From Streptomyces sp. NBC_00306 (lineage in GTDB: Bacteria > Actinomycetota > Actinomycetes > Streptomycetales > Streptomycetaceae), in assembly GCF_036169555.1 (NCBI RefSeq), contig NZ_CP108032.1, forward strand, positions 930,001-994,000: a DNA stretch of 64,000 bases. The letters are read 5' to 3'. The first letter of the stretch is position 1, and the number at the start of each line of letters is the position of its first letter. The notes below the pieces were generated by a model. The model saw only the letters and a program-made list of their open reading frames with translations. It was not told the DNA's origin and ran no database searches. This document shows positions 1-9,444 of this stretch, one piece after another. The position numbers and the translations under genes were made by a program.

Positions 1-317
1 TTGAGACTGAGATAGGCCACTTCCGTGCCGAGCAGCGAGCGGGCCCGCTGCACGATCGCGCGGAGCACGGCGTCGAGGTCGCGCAGTCCGGCGAGGTCGT
101 GCGCGGTTTCGAACAGCGCCGAGAGCTCGGCCTCGCGTCGGCGCCGGCCCTCCAGCTCGGCGCGCACCCGCAGCGCGAGCTGCTTGGCGTGTTCGAGGGC
201 GGCGAGCTTCTCCGGTCCGGCGCCGCTCGCACGGGCGAGCAGTGCCGGCCGGTCGTACGCCTCCGCGGCGGCGCCGCGTGCGAGGAGCTCCAGGTAGTCG
301 GCTTGATCGTGGGACAT
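1..317 (-). CDS. PucR/CdaR-type GAF-domain transcriptional regulator, N-terminal part
   Basis: Only about the first 105 codons are inside the window; the gene runs off the left edge. It starts at an ATG at 317-315. The visible part has a helical stretch rich in Arg and Glu (about residues 40-60) and then the start of a GAF domain (LSALFETAHDLAGLRDLDAV, then TEVAYLSL). This matches the N-terminus of the actinobacterial GAF plus PucR-type helix-turn-helix family, in which GAF probably senses a small ligand. The DNA-binding C-terminus is not visible, so the family call rests on N-terminal resemblance. It is the last of a leftward run of genes and lies 80 bp after the SDR gene. Confidence 0.6.
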   Translation of the reverse strand, partial: MSHDQADYLELLARGAAAEAYDRPALLARASGAGPEKLAALEHAKQLALRVRAELEGRRRREAELSALFETAHDLAGLRDLDAVLRAIVQRARSLLGTEVAYLSL

Positions 318-397
318 GGACACAGGATTACCTGCCGTACGGGAGGTGGCACCAGCCCTGTGGACGAGCGGGCCGTTGGGGACAACCGGGTCACCCG

Positions 398-1201
398 TCA
401 GTGCGCGGTCCAGCCGCCGTCGAGGGCGATCGAGGTGCCGGTGATGAACGCGGCCTGCGGCGTGCAGAGATACAGCACCGCCTCGGCCACTTCCTCGGGC
501 TCCACCAGGCGCTTGACGGCGGAGTCCTTGAGCAGGACGTCGGCGAGCACCTGGTCCTCGGGCAGGGAGTGGGCCGCCGCCTGATCGGCGATCTGCCGCT
601 CGACGAGCGGGGTGCGCACATAGCCGGGGTTCACACAGACCGATGTCACACCATGGGGGGCGCCTTCCAGGGCCGCCGTTTTGGAGAGCCCTTCGAGACC
701 GTGTTTCGCGGCCACATACGCGGACTTGAAGGCGGAGGCGCGCAGCCCGTGCACGGAGGAGATGTTGACGATGCGCCCCCAGCCCTGCGCGTACATGTGC
801 GGCAGGGCGCCCCTGATCAGGCGGAACGGCGCCTCCAGCATCACGGTGAGCACCGTGTGGAAGACGTCCGGCGGAAAGGCCTCGATGGGCCGGACCAGCT
901 GGAGACCGGCGTTGTTGACCAGGATGTCGGCGCCCGCGGCCGCCGCCTCCGCCGCGTCGAGGTCGGTGAGATCCAGGACCTGGGGCTCCACGGCTCCGCC
1001 GGCTTCCGTGCCGAGCGCGGCGAGCGTCTCCAGCCCGTCGGCGTCCCGGTCGACGGCCCTGACCTTCGCCCCCGCGGCCGCGAGCCGCAGCGCGCAGGCG
1101 CGGCCGATGCCGCTCGCTGCCCCGGTGACAAGTGCGGTGCGGCCGCCGAGATCGAGGTCGACCACGGTAGGAGGAACGCCAGGTGTGGTGGGGGACGTCA
1201 T
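398..1201 (-). CDS. 3-hydroxybutyrate dehydrogenase-like SDR oxidoreductase
   Basis: Protein of 267 aa, the normal length for a classical short-chain dehydrogenase. It has the NAD-binding glycine motif TGAASGIG near residue 26, NNAG in the middle of the fold, NISSVHG with the catalytic Ser, and the YVAAK catalytic Tyr/Lys pair. The block SSVHGLRASAFKSAYVAAKHG-like region is typical of bacterial D-3-hydroxybutyrate dehydrogenase, which interconverts 3-hydroxybutyrate and acetoacetate with NAD in the cytosol. Start ATG 1201 has only a weak upstream purine tract. It sits between the Nudix gene and a PucR-type regulator on the same strand. Substrate is inferred from motif similarity; another hydroxyacid or a sugar cannot be excluded. 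Confidence 0.75.
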   Translation of the reverse strand: MTSPTTPGVPPTVVDLDLGGRTALVTGAASGIGRACALRLAAAGAKVRAVDRDADGLETLAALGTEAGGAVEPQVLDLTDLDAAEAAAAGADILVNNAGLQLVRPIEAFPPDVFHTVLTVMLEAPFRLIRGALPHMYAQGWGRIVNISSVHGLRASAFKSAYVAAKHGLEGLSKTAALEGAPHGVTSVCVNPGYVRTPLVERQIADQAAAHSLPEDQVLADVLLKDSAVKRLVEPEEVAEAVLYLCTPQAAFITGTSIALDGGWTAH

Positions 1202-1256
1202 GCTGCGAACCCTAGGCAGCGATCATTCCCCGACCGATGTGGTCACCACCCATACT

Positions 1257-1739
1257 TCACTGCTCGTGCATAGGCTGGAACCATGCCGGTCCCTCGGCCA
1301 GGGCCTGCTTGATCCGGAAGTGCGCGAATTCCTTGAGCTCCGGCAGCGCATCCACGGTGAACCAGCCGACCTCGAGCGACTCGTCGTCGTTGACACAGGC
1401 CACGCCGCCCACCGCCCGGCAGCGGAAGGTGATGTCCATGAACTGGCACCGGTCCCCGTTGGGATAGGTGACCGGCTCCGGCAGCGCCTGGACGAGCACG
1501 ACCCGTTCGGCGACACAGCGCACCGCGGTCTCCTCGTACACCTCGCGCACGGCGGTCGCGGCCGGCTCCTCGCCGGGCTCGGGGATCCCGCCGATCACGG
1601 ACCACCGGCCGTTGTCCGCGCGCCGTCCCAGCAGCACACGCCCCTCGTCGTCGAAGACGATCGCGCTGACGCCGGGCAGAAGGAGCAGCTGGTTCCCGGC
1701 GGTGGCCCGGATGTCGCGGATGAAGTCGGGGGTAGCCAT
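1257..1739 (-). CDS. Nudix hydrolase
   Basis: Protein of 160 aa with a Nudix box at about residues 51-73 (GGIPEPGEE, then REVYEET); the usual Gly near the end of the box is Ala here. Nudix enzymes hydrolyse nucleoside diphosphates linked to another moiety, with Mg2+ bound by the box glutamates. The ATG at 1739 is chosen over an upstream in-frame extension because the extra residues are low-complexity, and AAGG lies just before the ATG. The gene is 37 bp downstream of the apolipoprotein N-acyltransferase gene on the same strand and probably co-transcribed with it. The exact substrate cannot be read from the sequence. Confidence 0.85.
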   Translation of the reverse strand: MATPDFIRDIRATAGNQLLLLPGVSAIVFDDEGRVLLGRRADNGRWSVIGGIPEPGEEPAATAVREVYEETAVRCVAERVVLVQALPEPVTYPNGDRCQFMDITFRCRAVGGVACVNDDESLEVGWFTVDALPELKEFAHFRIKQALAEGPAWFQPMHEQ

Positions 1740-1776
1740 GGCTTCGACCTTACGGCCCGCCGGGCCGCAGCTCGGT

Positions 1777-3411
1777 CTATCCGGCGTCGCCGGTGCCCGG
1801 TGCGACCGGCTCGCCCGCCGTCGCCCGCTCACGCCGCCGCCGTACGCCCCGCACGGACACCACGCCGACGCCGCCTGCCGCGATCAGCAGCAGCGCGATC
1901 TCGGGCCAGGTCCCGAGACGCGTCGCCGGGGTGAGCGAGGAACGCAGCGGCACCTCCGCGACCAGAGCGTCCGGTGTGAACATCTCCGTCCGCTGGACGA
2001 TCTTTCCGTCCGGCATGATGACGGCGCTGACGCCGCTGGTCACGGGGACGACGACGGAGCGACCGTGCTCGACGGCCCGCACGCGCGACATGGCCAGCTG
2101 CTGATACGTCATCTCGCTGCGGCCGAAGGTCGCGTTGTTGCTGGGCACGGAGATGAGCTGGGCGCCGTGCGTGACGGTGTCCCGTGCCGCGTCGTCGAAC
2201 GCGGCCTCGAAGCAGGTGACGAGACCGACCTTCGTGCCCGCCAGGTCGAAGACACCGACCTTGTCGCCGGGGCCGAAGTCGCGGCGGACCCGGTCCACGT
2301 CCGAACTGAACAGCCGCACGACGGAGCGCATCGGGATGTACTCGCCGAACGGCTGCACATGGCGCTTGTCGTAGGTGTTCACCGGACCGCGGACGGGATC
2401 CCACTCGATCAGGGTGTTACGGAGCTTTCCGGTGTCCGGGGTGACCACCGCTCCGACGACCGTCGGCACCCCGATGGCCTTCACGGCCTCGTCGATGACG
2501 AGACGTGCGTCGGCGTTGCGGTACGGGTCGAGATCCGAGGAGTTCTCGGGCCACAGCACGAAGTCCGGCTTGGCCACCTTCCCTGCCTTGACCTCTGCGG
2601 CGAGCTCCTCGGTACGGCGCACATGGTTGTCGAGCACCGCGCGCCGCTGGGAGTTGAAGTCGAGTCCGAGGCGGGGCACATTGCCCTGGATCGCGGCCAC
2701 GGTGGCGGTGCCGTCCTCGGCCGTGTCGTCGACGAGCGGCAGCGCCGCGAGCGCCGCCGTCACCGGGACGAGCACGGTGAGCAGTGCGGCGGCCAGGGGA
2801 CCGCGCGGCAGCGCTCCGGTACGCCGGAAGTCGATCACCCGCCCGACCGTCTCGTACAGCCCGAGGCCGCACAGCGCCACCGCGAAGCCGAGCAGCGGTG
2901 TGCCGCCCACCGCGGCGAGCGGCAGGAAGACGCTGTCCGCCTGGCCGAACGCGATCTTGCCCCAGGGGAAGCCGCCGAACGGCACCCTGGCGCGAGCCGC
3001 CTCACCGGCGATCCACACCGCCGCGCCCCACACGGGCCAGGCCGGAAGCCGGCTGACCGCGGCCATGCCCATACAGGCGACCGCGACGAAGACCGCCTCG
3101 ATCGCCGCCAGCGCGATCCATGGAAGGGGGCCCACCTCTTCGCCGGTCCAGCTGAGCAACGGCAGCAGGAAGCCGAGACCGGTCAGATAGCCGAGACCGA
3201 ACGCGGGCCGCAGCCGGCGCCCGTACAGGGACCAGCCGAGCAGGGCGAAGGCGGGAAGCGCCAGCCACCACAGAGGCCTGGGCGGGAAGCTCAGGAAGAG
3301 CAGCACTCCGGCCAGAGCCGCGGCCCCGGGCCGGACGAACCGGCGCAGCAGCGGCCGGAGCCCGGAGGGGGCGGACGGTGGAGTGTCGAGGGCGGTGACG
3401 GTGGCGCTCAC
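1777..3411 (-). CDS. lnt: Apolipoprotein N-acyltransferase
   Basis: Protein of 544 aa from a GTG at 3411. The N-terminal half has multiple hydrophobic segments (for example near LLFLSFPPRPLWWLALPAF); the C-terminal half is a carbon-nitrogen hydrolase domain opening with AAIQGNVPRLG, with the Lys of YDKRHVQPFGEYIP and the catalytic Cys in LVTCFEAAF. This architecture is that of Lnt, which transfers an acyl chain from phospholipid to the N-terminal Cys of lipoproteins at the outer face of the membrane. A Tat-type lipoprotein occurs elsewhere in the window (45430-46782). An in-frame extension to 3798 lacks family features and was not used. No strong ribosome binding site is visible at the GTG, so the start may be slightly off. 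Confidence 0.88.
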   Translation of the reverse strand: MSATVTALDTPPSAPSGLRPLLRRFVRPGAAALAGVLLFLSFPPRPLWWLALPAFALLGWSLYGRRLRPAFGLGYLTGLGFLLPLLSWTGEEVGPLPWIALAAIEAVFVAVACMGMAAVSRLPAWPVWGAAVWIAGEAARARVPFGGFPWGKIAFGQADSVFLPLAAVGGTPLLGFAVALCGLGLYETVGRVIDFRRTGALPRGPLAAALLTVLVPVTAALAALPLVDDTAEDGTATVAAIQGNVPRLGLDFNSQRRAVLDNHVRRTEELAAEVKAGKVAKPDFVLWPENSSDLDPYRNADARLVIDEAVKAIGVPTVVGAVVTPDTGKLRNTLIEWDPVRGPVNTYDKRHVQPFGEYIPMRSVVRLFSSDVDRVRRDFGPGDKVGVFDLAGTKVGLVTCFEAAFDDAARDTVTHGAQLISVPSNNATFGRSEMTYQQLAMSRVRAVEHGRSVVVPVTSGVSAVIMPDGKIVQRTEMFTPDALVAEVPLRSSLTPATRLGTWPEIALLLIAAGGVGVVSVRGVRRRRERATAGEPVAPGTGDAG

Positions 3412-3604
3412 CTGGCGGAGTCTACGGCGGCAGGCGGTGCGGGCGGCATTCCGGTCCGGCGACCGCCCGTGGCAGCGGAAGCAACGTTCCTGCGCAAGGC
3501 ATCCACAAAACCGTGTCTCTGCCGTTACCGTGTGCGCCAGCCGTGCCGCCGGACGCGGTCGGCTGCTGCGGCGGGGGCTGCCACGGGTCCGGGGGGTCGG
3601 CGGA

Positions 3605-4675
3605 ATGCTTGCACCGTACGACCGGTCGGCGACGCGCGAACGCGGCGTCGCGACCGATGTCGCCGGTGTCGTCGTCCTCGGCGCGTGCGCGGCCTGGTCG
3701 CTGATCAGCGCGACCGGCCGGGAGGCCAGACCGGAGGGCGTGCTGCTGGCGGTGTTCGCCGTCGCCGCCGGATACGCCTTCGGCCGCATCTGCGGCACGC
3801 TGCTGCCGGTCGCCGCGGCTTCGGCCGTCTCCCTCGCCGCCCTCGGACTGGCGATGGCCTCACCGGAGGGCGTGCCCGGCGCGGGCGCGGGCGACCCCCT
3901 TCAGCCCGGGCACACCGGAGCGGCCGCCGGCCTGCTGGTCCTGGCCGCGGGCGCCGCCTCCTGCGGAGCCTGCGCAGCCCGGCCTCCGGTGCTGCGGCTG
4001 GCGCTGCGGGGACTGGCGCTGGCGGTCGCGTGCACCGCGCTGTGGCTCGGATCGGTGGCCGGATTCGCTGCCGCGACCGCTGTGCTGCTCTGCTCGCTGG
4101 CGGCCGCGCGTATGCACCGCCGGACAGCACCTCTCGGAGCGCTTGCCCTGGTGACGGGCCTGTTGGTCGCCACATCGTGGGGAGTCGCCGAGGACGCCCT
4201 GCCGGACGGGCTCACGGTGTCCCTGGAGGGGCAGCTGACGCAGAACCGGGTCGCGCTCTGGCACGACGCGGTCGAGCTCGCCGAGGACGATCCCTTGCGC
4301 GGAGTCGGACCGGACCGCTTCGGACTGCTCAGTCCCACGGCCCAGCAGGTGGCGGGCTCGGACGGCAAACCGCACTCCGCCTCGCTGCAACAGGCCGCCG
4401 AGCAGGGCGTGGTGGGCGTGGTGCTGCTGGGCGCGGCCTTCGGCTGGATGCTGTACGGGCTGTGGCGTTCCCCCCGCTCCACCCCGGTGGTCCTGAGCGC
4501 GGGTGCGGCGCTCACGGCGCTCGCGGCGCTGGCGAGCCTGGGCAACGCACTGAGTTTCGCGCCGGTCACGGTAGGTGCGGGGCTGCTGGCGGGCCTGGCG
4601 ACCGCGCGGGTGGCCGGCGGTGATGCGGCGGAGACGGGCGACGACCCGGCCCCGGCGGCTGTCCGCGCACGCTGA
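3605..4675 (+). CDS. O-antigen ligase-like (Wzy_C) membrane protein
   Basis: Protein of 356 aa dominated by hydrophobic segments, roughly ten predicted membrane spans. The stretch NRVALWHDAVELAEDDPLRG followed by GVGPDRF, then HSASLQQAAEQGVVGVVLLG, is the pattern of the Wzy_C/O-antigen ligase domain: an extracytoplasmic loop followed by a membrane helix. Family members join or polymerise glycans at the outer membrane face, but Gram-positive members are mostly uncharacterised. Start is ATG 3605; the frame stays open upstream but that part looks like antisense noise. The gene is divergent from lnt and convergent with the PH-like protein. No neighbouring glycan operon is visible, so the substrate is unknown. 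Confidence 0.75.
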   Translation: MLAPYDRSATRERGVATDVAGVVVLGACAAWSLISATGREARPEGVLLAVFAVAAGYAFGRICGTLLPVAAASAVSLAALGLAMASPEGVPGAGAGDPLQPGHTGAAAGLLVLAAGAASCGACAARPPVLRLALRGLALAVACTALWLGSVAGFAAATAVLLCSLAAARMHRRTAPLGALALVTGLLVATSWGVAEDALPDGLTVSLEGQLTQNRVALWHDAVELAEDDPLRGVGPDRFGLLSPTAQQVAGSDGKPHSASLQQAAEQGVVGVVLLGAAFGWMLYGLWRSPRSTPVVLSAGAALTALAALASLGNALSFAPVTVGAGLLAGLATARVAGGDAAETGDDPAPAAVRAR

Positions 4676-4771
4676 CGGACGCGCGCTGACGGTCGAGGCA
4701 TGTAGGAGGCCGGTCGGCGCGGGACGACATCCGCACATCACGCGCACCTCGGCCGAGCGACGGGCGGAGCG

Positions 4772-5329
4772 TCAGGCCTTGGCCGCCGTGCCCGTGCCCC
4801 TGCGCAGCCCGTCGCGAATGGCCAGGACGGCGGCTTCCGCATCATCGACCGTCACCGTGAACACTCTGCCGTCGCCCAGAGTGACGACGATGCCCTCACC
4901 GCGCCGTACGACGACCGCGGTGCCCTTCTCCGGGCGCCAGCGGTAACCCCAGCCGCCCCACTGCCTCGGGGTGACCTTGGCGGCGACTTCCGCGCCGACG
5001 ACGTGCGACAGCGGAATCCGCCGGCGCGGCAGGCCCATGTGACCGCAGCGCACCTCGACGGCGTCGCTGTCCACCTTCACCGCCACATGGACGAACGCGA
5101 GGGTGCCGTACAGGATCAGCAGACCGGCGGCGACACAGCCGATCACCGACATCAGCAGAGGGGCGATACCGGAGGTCCACTGGGAGGCAACCGCCAGCTC
5201 CACACCCAGTGCGACAAAGGCGGCACCCGCCGCGGCGAGCAGCCACTGCATACGGTTCGTCGCTCGGCCGGTCCACACGGCGGGGACGGGCTCCGCGGAC
5301 GCATAAGAATCTCGGGCGAGGTCCTTCAT
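4772..5329 (-). CDS. PH-domain-like membrane protein
   Basis: Protein of 185 aa starting at ATG 5329. Two hydrophobic segments (around residues 28-48 and 55-80) are followed by a beta-rich region with HVAVKVDSDAVEVRCG, RRRIPLSHVVGAEV and a WGGWGYRWRPEKGTAVVVRR stretch. This layout matches the actinobacterial family usually described as bacterial pleckstrin-homology-like or DUF3093-type proteins: a double membrane hairpin plus a cytosolic barrel. Function is unknown. It is convergent with the Wzy_C gene and 110 bp downstream of the racemase gene on the same strand. Confidence 0.6.
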   Translation of the reverse strand: MKDLARDSYASAEPVPAVWTGRATNRMQWLLAAAGAAFVALGVELAVASQWTSGIAPLLMSVIGCVAAGLLILYGTLAFVHVAVKVDSDAVEVRCGHMGLPRRRIPLSHVVGAEVAAKVTPRQWGGWGYRWRPEKGTAVVVRRGEGIVVTLGDGRVFTVTVDDAEAAVLAIRDGLRRGTGTAAKA

Positions 5330-5439
5330 GGAAGGAGAGTACCCAGCAACTGCCGCCGCAGCATGGGGTCCGTCACGAGGATCACGCCGACGTGCCGCAC
5401 CAGCAGGCGGGGCTCACCGTCGGTACGCGGATCTCACGT

Positions 5440-6213
5440 TCAGTGCGCGGAGCTCACTGTCCGCAGCAGCCGGCCCTCCGCGTAGTGCGCCGCCTGGGCC
5501 GGCAGGACCTCGTCGCGGCCGCTGAGCAGCACCGTCAGCCGGCTGCTCGGGGCGGCGTCGGGGGCCGGGAGCTCGCCGAGGCGCCGGAGCGCCTGCGCGG
5601 CGACCGCGTCGGCCGAGCCGTGCAGGGTCACGGGCCGTCCCACGGCTGCGCGGATGCGCTCGGCGACCAGTTCGTAGTGCGTGCAGCCGAGGACGACGGC
5701 GCGGACATCGCGTGGCGTGAGAGCGGCCGCCGCGGCCACCGCCCGGTCGATGGCATCCTCGTCGGCCTGCTGCACCGCGTCGGCGAGTCCGGGACACGGG
5801 ACCTCCGTGACCGCGACGGAGTCGGCGAAGTCACGGATGAGCGCGCGCTGGTAGGGGCTGCCGGTGGTGGCCGGCGTGGCCCAGATCGCGACCGGTCCCC
5901 CGCCCGCCGACGCGGGCTTGATGGCCGGGACCGTACCGATGACGGGGATCGCCGGCTCCAGCTCGGCGCGCAGCGCCGGGAGTGCGTGCACGGACGCGGT
6001 GTTGCAGGCGATGATCAGGGCGTCCGGTGCATGGGCGACGGCCGCCCGGGCGACCGTGAGCGCCCGTTGGGTCACATCGTCCGGTGTGCGCGGCCCCCAT
6101 GGCATGTTGTCGGGGTCCGAGGAGAGGACGAGATCCGCGTCCGGCCTCAGCCGGCGCACCGCGGCGGCCGCCGGGAGGAGGCCGATTCCGGAGTCCATGA
6201 GCGCGATCTTCAC
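5440..6213 (-). CDS. Aspartate/glutamate racemase family protein
   Basis: Protein of 257 aa from a GTG at 6213. The hallmark residues are present: Asp in MDSGIG (D7), Cys70 in ACNTAS and Cys177 in LGCTHYEL, the two thiols that act as acid/base pair in cofactor-independent amino-acid racemases. MurI-type enzymes make D-glutamate for peptidoglycan. The family motif usually reads DSGVGGL; here it is DSGIGLL, and the C-terminus is divergent, so this may be a second racemase rather than the housekeeping MurI. It is divergent from the HpnB-like glycosyltransferase with 58 bp between starts. Confidence 0.75.
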   Translation of the reverse strand: MKIALMDSGIGLLPAAAAVRRLRPDADLVLSSDPDNMPWGPRTPDDVTQRALTVARAAVAHAPDALIIACNTASVHALPALRAELEPAIPVIGTVPAIKPASAGGGPVAIWATPATTGSPYQRALIRDFADSVAVTEVPCPGLADAVQQADEDAIDRAVAAAAALTPRDVRAVVLGCTHYELVAERIRAAVGRPVTLHGSADAVAAQALRRLGELPAPDAAPSSRLTVLLSGRDEVLPAQAAHYAEGRLLRTVSSAH

Positions 6214-6271
6214 CCGGTCACCATAGTCGACCACCCTTGCGGGGCCGGTCCGGTGGGGCAGACTGCGGCAC

Positions 6272-7444
6272 ATGAGCGCCGTTGCCTGGATCGCCCTCGG
6301 ATCGCTGGCCGCCTGGGGATGGCTCCTGCTGGGCCAGGGCTTCTTCTGGGTCACGGACCAGCGGTTGCCGCGCCGCGAGGACCTCGCGGCCTGGCCGGAT
6401 GTCGCCGTCGTCGTGCCCGCGCGCGACGAGGCGGGGTCCCTTCCCGCGAGCCTGCCCTCCCTGCTGGCCCAGGACTACCCGGGACGGGCGGAGATCGTTC
6501 TGGTCGACGACGGAAGCACGGACGGCACCGGAGAGGTGGCGCTCGCTCTTGCCGAGCGGTACGGCGGGCTGCCGCTGCGCGTCGTGACCCCCGGCGAACC
6601 GGAGCCCGGCTGGACGGGGAAGCTGTGGGCCCTGCGGCACGGCATCGCCCTGGCGAGGGAGCGCGAGCCGGAGTATCTGCTGCTCACCGACGCCGACATC
6701 GCCCACGCGCCGGACAGTCTGCGGGAGTTGGTGGCCGCGGCCCGCACCGGCGGACTCGATCTCGTCTCCCAGATGGCACGTCTGCGGATCGCGACCGGCT
6801 GGGAACGCCTCGTGGTCCCCGCCTTCGTCTACTTCTTCTCCCAGCTCTATCCGTTCCGGTGGGTCAACCGGCCCGGTGCGCGCACCGCGGCAGCGGCCGG
6901 CGGCTGTGTGCTCCTGCGCACCGAGGCCGCCGAGCGCGCGGGCGTACCGGTCACGATCCGGCATGCGGTGATCGACGACGTGTCCCTGGCGCGCGCGGTG
7001 CAGCGGTCCGGCGGGCGCATCTGGCTGGGGCTCGCCGAGAAGGTGGACAGTGTGCGGCCCTATCCGCGCCTGGCGGATCTGTGGCGGATGGTGTCGCGCA
7101 GCGCGTACGCCCAACTCCTGCACAGTCCCCTGCTGCTGGCGGGCACGGTCGTCGGGCTCACGCTGGTGTACCTCGTGCCGCCGGTCGCGCTGTGCGCCGG
7201 GATCCTCCGGCACGACCCCGCGGCCTGCTATGCCGGGGGTCTGGCCTGGGCGGTGATGGCGGCGACGTATCTGCCGATGCTGCGCTACTACCGGCAGACG
7301 CCGCTGCTCGCCGCGGCGCTGCCCTTCACCGCGCTGCTCTATCTGCTGATGACGGTCGATTCGGCGGTGCAGCACTACCGTGGCCGGGGTGCGGCGTGGA
7401 AGGGGCGTACCTACGCTCGCCCCAGTGCCACACCGGAGTCCTGA
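6272..7444 (+). CDS. HpnB-like (hopene-associated) family 2 glycosyltransferase
   Basis: Protein of 390 aa with an N-terminal membrane helix, a GT2 domain and three C-terminal membrane segments. The GT2 motifs are VVVPARDEAGSL, VLVDDGSTDGT, GWTGKLWAL and LLTDADIAH. RWVNRPGARTAAAAGGCVL and the later IDDVSLARAVQRSGGRIWLG plus RPYPRLADLWRMV agree with the hopanoid-cluster family HpnB, as I remember it, which acts on a membrane lipid. No squalene-hopene cyclase or other hopanoid gene is in the window, so the link to hopanoids is by family only. It ends 22 bp before the convergent TerD-type gene. Confidence 0.78.
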   Translation: MSAVAWIALGSLAAWGWLLLGQGFFWVTDQRLPRREDLAAWPDVAVVVPARDEAGSLPASLPSLLAQDYPGRAEIVLVDDGSTDGTGEVALALAERYGGLPLRVVTPGEPEPGWTGKLWALRHGIALAREREPEYLLLTDADIAHAPDSLRELVAAARTGGLDLVSQMARLRIATGWERLVVPAFVYFFSQLYPFRWVNRPGARTAAAAGGCVLLRTEAAERAGVPVTIRHAVIDDVSLARAVQRSGGRIWLGLAEKVDSVRPYPRLADLWRMVSRSAYAQLLHSPLLLAGTVVGLTLVYLVPPVALCAGILRHDPAACYAGGLAWAVMAATYLPMLRYYRQTPLLAAALPFTALLYLLMTVDSAVQHYRGRGAAWKGRTYARPSATPES

Positions 7445-7466
7445 CCGCCGAACCGGCCGGCGCCCG

Positions 7467-8747
7467 TCACTTCCGGCCGGGCGTCCAGTTCATGCCCCAC
7501 CCGTAGGTGTAGTCGACGGTGCGCTGCGGGCTGACGCCGCGCTCCGGGACGAGGAAGCGGGCCTCGCGCTGGACGACGAGGTCCGAGCCCGTGTTGGTGA
7601 TCAGCGCGAGCGAGCAGACGGTGGAGGGAACGGTGCACTCACCGAGCGAGAAGTCGATGGGTGCTCCGTGCTGCGGCTGGAGCGTGACCGTCGCGTCGAG
7701 GTCGGCGAAGCTGCGGGCGCCTTCGTAGATGGTCACGAAGATGACGACGCGGCGGATCTGGTCCTTGTGGTCCAGGTTGATGGTGAGGTTCTCGCCGGAC
7801 GTGCCGCCGGTGCGGTCGTCGCCGTCGAGGTGGATGAACGGAGGCTGGTGCAGCGCGCCGAAGGCGTTGCCGAGGGCCTGTACGACTCCCTTGCGCCCGT
7901 CGGTGAGTTCGTAGAGCGCGCACAGGTCGAGGTCGAGGTCTCCGTGCATGGCGACGGCACGGCCGAGCTTGGCTCCCCACCCCTTGAACTGCTTGCGCAC
8001 CTGCCAGCTGAGGTTGACCCGCATGGCGCCCGATGTGCCGCCCTGCTTGGTGAGCGAGACGGACGGAGCGTCCTTCGTCAGCGTGACCTTGGTCAGCCGT
8101 ACGGGAGCCGGGGCCTGCGGTGCGGCCGGCGGGGTGGGCGGCGCGACGGGCGCGGGTGCGACAGGAGCGGGAGGAGGCGTGAGTGGGGCGGGAGCCGGCG
8201 GGACCGGTGCCGCCTGCGGCTCGTCGACCGAGATGCCGAAGTCCGTGGCCAGACCCGCGAGTCCGGTGCTGTAGCCCTGACCGACCGCGCGGAACTTCCA
8301 CGCCCCTTGACGCCGGTAGAACTCACCGAGCACGAAGGCCGTCTCCACGGACGCGTCCTCGCTGTCGTAGCGCGCGATCTCCGCGCCGCTGGACGCGTCC
8401 ACCACCCGGATGTAGAGCCCGGGGACCTGGCCGAAGCTGCCGCCGTCCGCGGAGGCCGCCAGCACGATCTTCTCGATCGCCCCCTCCACCTGCCCCAGGT
8501 CCACCCACATCAGGTCCGTCACACCGCCGGACCCGTTCTGCTTCCCTTCGTGGCGTACCGCCCCCGAGGCGTGCGAGGCCTGGTTGTAGAAGACGAAGTC
8601 CGCGTCGGAGCGGACCTTGCCCGAGCCGGTGGCAAGAAGCAGCGCCGAGGCGTCGACATCCGGTACGCCAGGACTTGAACGCCAACCCAATTCGACGCGC
8701 ACCTGCTGCGCCGCCACCGGAGTATTGGCTCCTTTAAGCATGGACAT
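7467..8747 (-). CDS. Two-domain TerD family protein
   Basis: Protein of 426 aa with two TerD-like domains. The first (about residues 1-165) contains [20 protein letters not shown] and [21 protein letters not shown] Pro/Ala-rich linker (about 175-215) follows, and the second domain (about 225-400) contains [20 protein letters not shown] and [17 protein letters not shown]. TerD domains bind Ca2+ and occur in tellurite-resistance and stress loci; streptomycetes have many copies. Start ATG 8747 is chosen because GGGGGCG lies 4-10 nt upstream; ATGs at 8759 and 8741 are alternatives. The second domain ends with [11 protein letters not shown]. It is convergent with the glycosyltransferase and divergent from the Gln/Pro-rich protein. 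Confidence 0.9.
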   Translation of the reverse strand: MSMLKGANTPVAAQQVRVELGWRSSPGVPDVDASALLLATGSGKVRSDADFVFYNQASHASGAVRHEGKQNGSGGVTDLMWVDLGQVEGAIEKIVLAASADGGSFGQVPGLYIRVVDASSGAEIARYDSEDASVETAFVLGEFYRRQGAWKFRAVGQGYSTGLAGLATDFGISVDEPQAAPVPPAPAPLTPPPAPVAPAPVAPPTPPAAPQAPAPVRLTKVTLTKDAPSVSLTKQGGTSGAMRVNLSWQVRKQFKGWGAKLGRAVAMHGDLDLDLCALYELTDGRKGVVQALGNAFGALHQPPFIHLDGDDRTGGTSGENLTINLDHKDQIRRVVIFVTIYEGARSFADLDATVTLQPQHGAPIDFSLGECTVPSTVCSLALITNTGSDLVVQREARFLVPERGVSPQRTVDYTYGWGMNWTPGRK

Positions 8748-9000
8748 GCTCGCCCCCATCGCGAGTCGGAGTGTCCGGAAAAGTTCACTGGGCGCCAACC
8801 TAATCCTCACAGGGCCTCCAGCGCCCGTGCCGACCCGTGGGTAACCCGCTCTCAGCTTGCCCTTTACAAGGCCGATGCTCTGCCGCGCGACCGATTTTCC
8901 CGGGTTCGCTCGCATTGGGGATCCGTGGCCACTCGCATCTCCCGAAACAACCCTCTTATCGGACTCCCCAACCAGCACATCGTGGGCTTAACTTATGGCC

Positions 9001-9444
9001 ATGACCTCCCCCCGCTCCACCTACGGCGGCGGTTACTACTCCGCTCCGTCGTTCCCCGACACCCCCATCTACGACTCCCTCGTCGCAGAGCGGGGCACGC
9101 CTCAGATCGCCCCGATCCGAGTGCCCTCCGCGTACGACGGTCCGAGCAGCTATCTGCCGGCCCTCCCCTCGGCGCTGCCCGCCCTCCCGGCGGCTCCGTC
9201 CCCGTCTCCGTCCTACGGTTATCCGCAGCAGATGCAGCAGCCGATGCCTCTGCAGCAGGCGACCGCGTACATCCCCCAGCAGCCGTCCGTGCCGCGCGGC
9301 TACCCGGGACCGCAGCAGCCCCAGCAGCAGCGTCCGGTGCCGAGCGGGTACGAGGCGATGCGCCCGGCGGCGGCCAGGCCCGTGCAGGCCCAGCCGGTCT
9401 ACAACGACCCGTACAACCGCCCGTACCAGGGCGGCGGGTACTGA
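9001..9444 (+). CDS. Gln/Pro/Tyr-rich low-complexity protein (DUF6643-like)
   Basis: Protein of 147 aa (149 if the ATG at 8995 is used). It starts TSPRSTYGGGYYSAPSFPD, has a Pro/Ala/Leu-rich middle and then a Gln/Pro-rich section (QQMQQPMPLQQ, GPQQPQQQ), ending NDPYNRPYQGGGY. It has no signal peptide or membrane helix and is probably largely disordered. The composition and the YGGGYYS start resemble a small Streptomyces-specific family of unknown function; that match is from memory. No convincing ribosome binding site precedes either ATG. The intergenic space to the divergent TerD gene is about 250 bp. Confidence 0.65.
   Translation: MTSPRSTYGGGYYSAPSFPDTPIYDSLVAERGTPQIAPIRVPSAYDGPSSYLPALPSALPALPAAPSPSPSYGYPQQMQQPMPLQQATAYIPQQPSVPRGYPGPQQPQQQRPVPSGYEAMRPAAARPVQAQPVYNDPYNRPYQGGGY

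Noticed and set aside
1468..4623. Open frame of 1051 codons on the plus strand
   Set aside because: It runs antisense to lnt and other genes, is rich in Arg, Gly and Pro, and has no domain. It is a GC-bias shadow.
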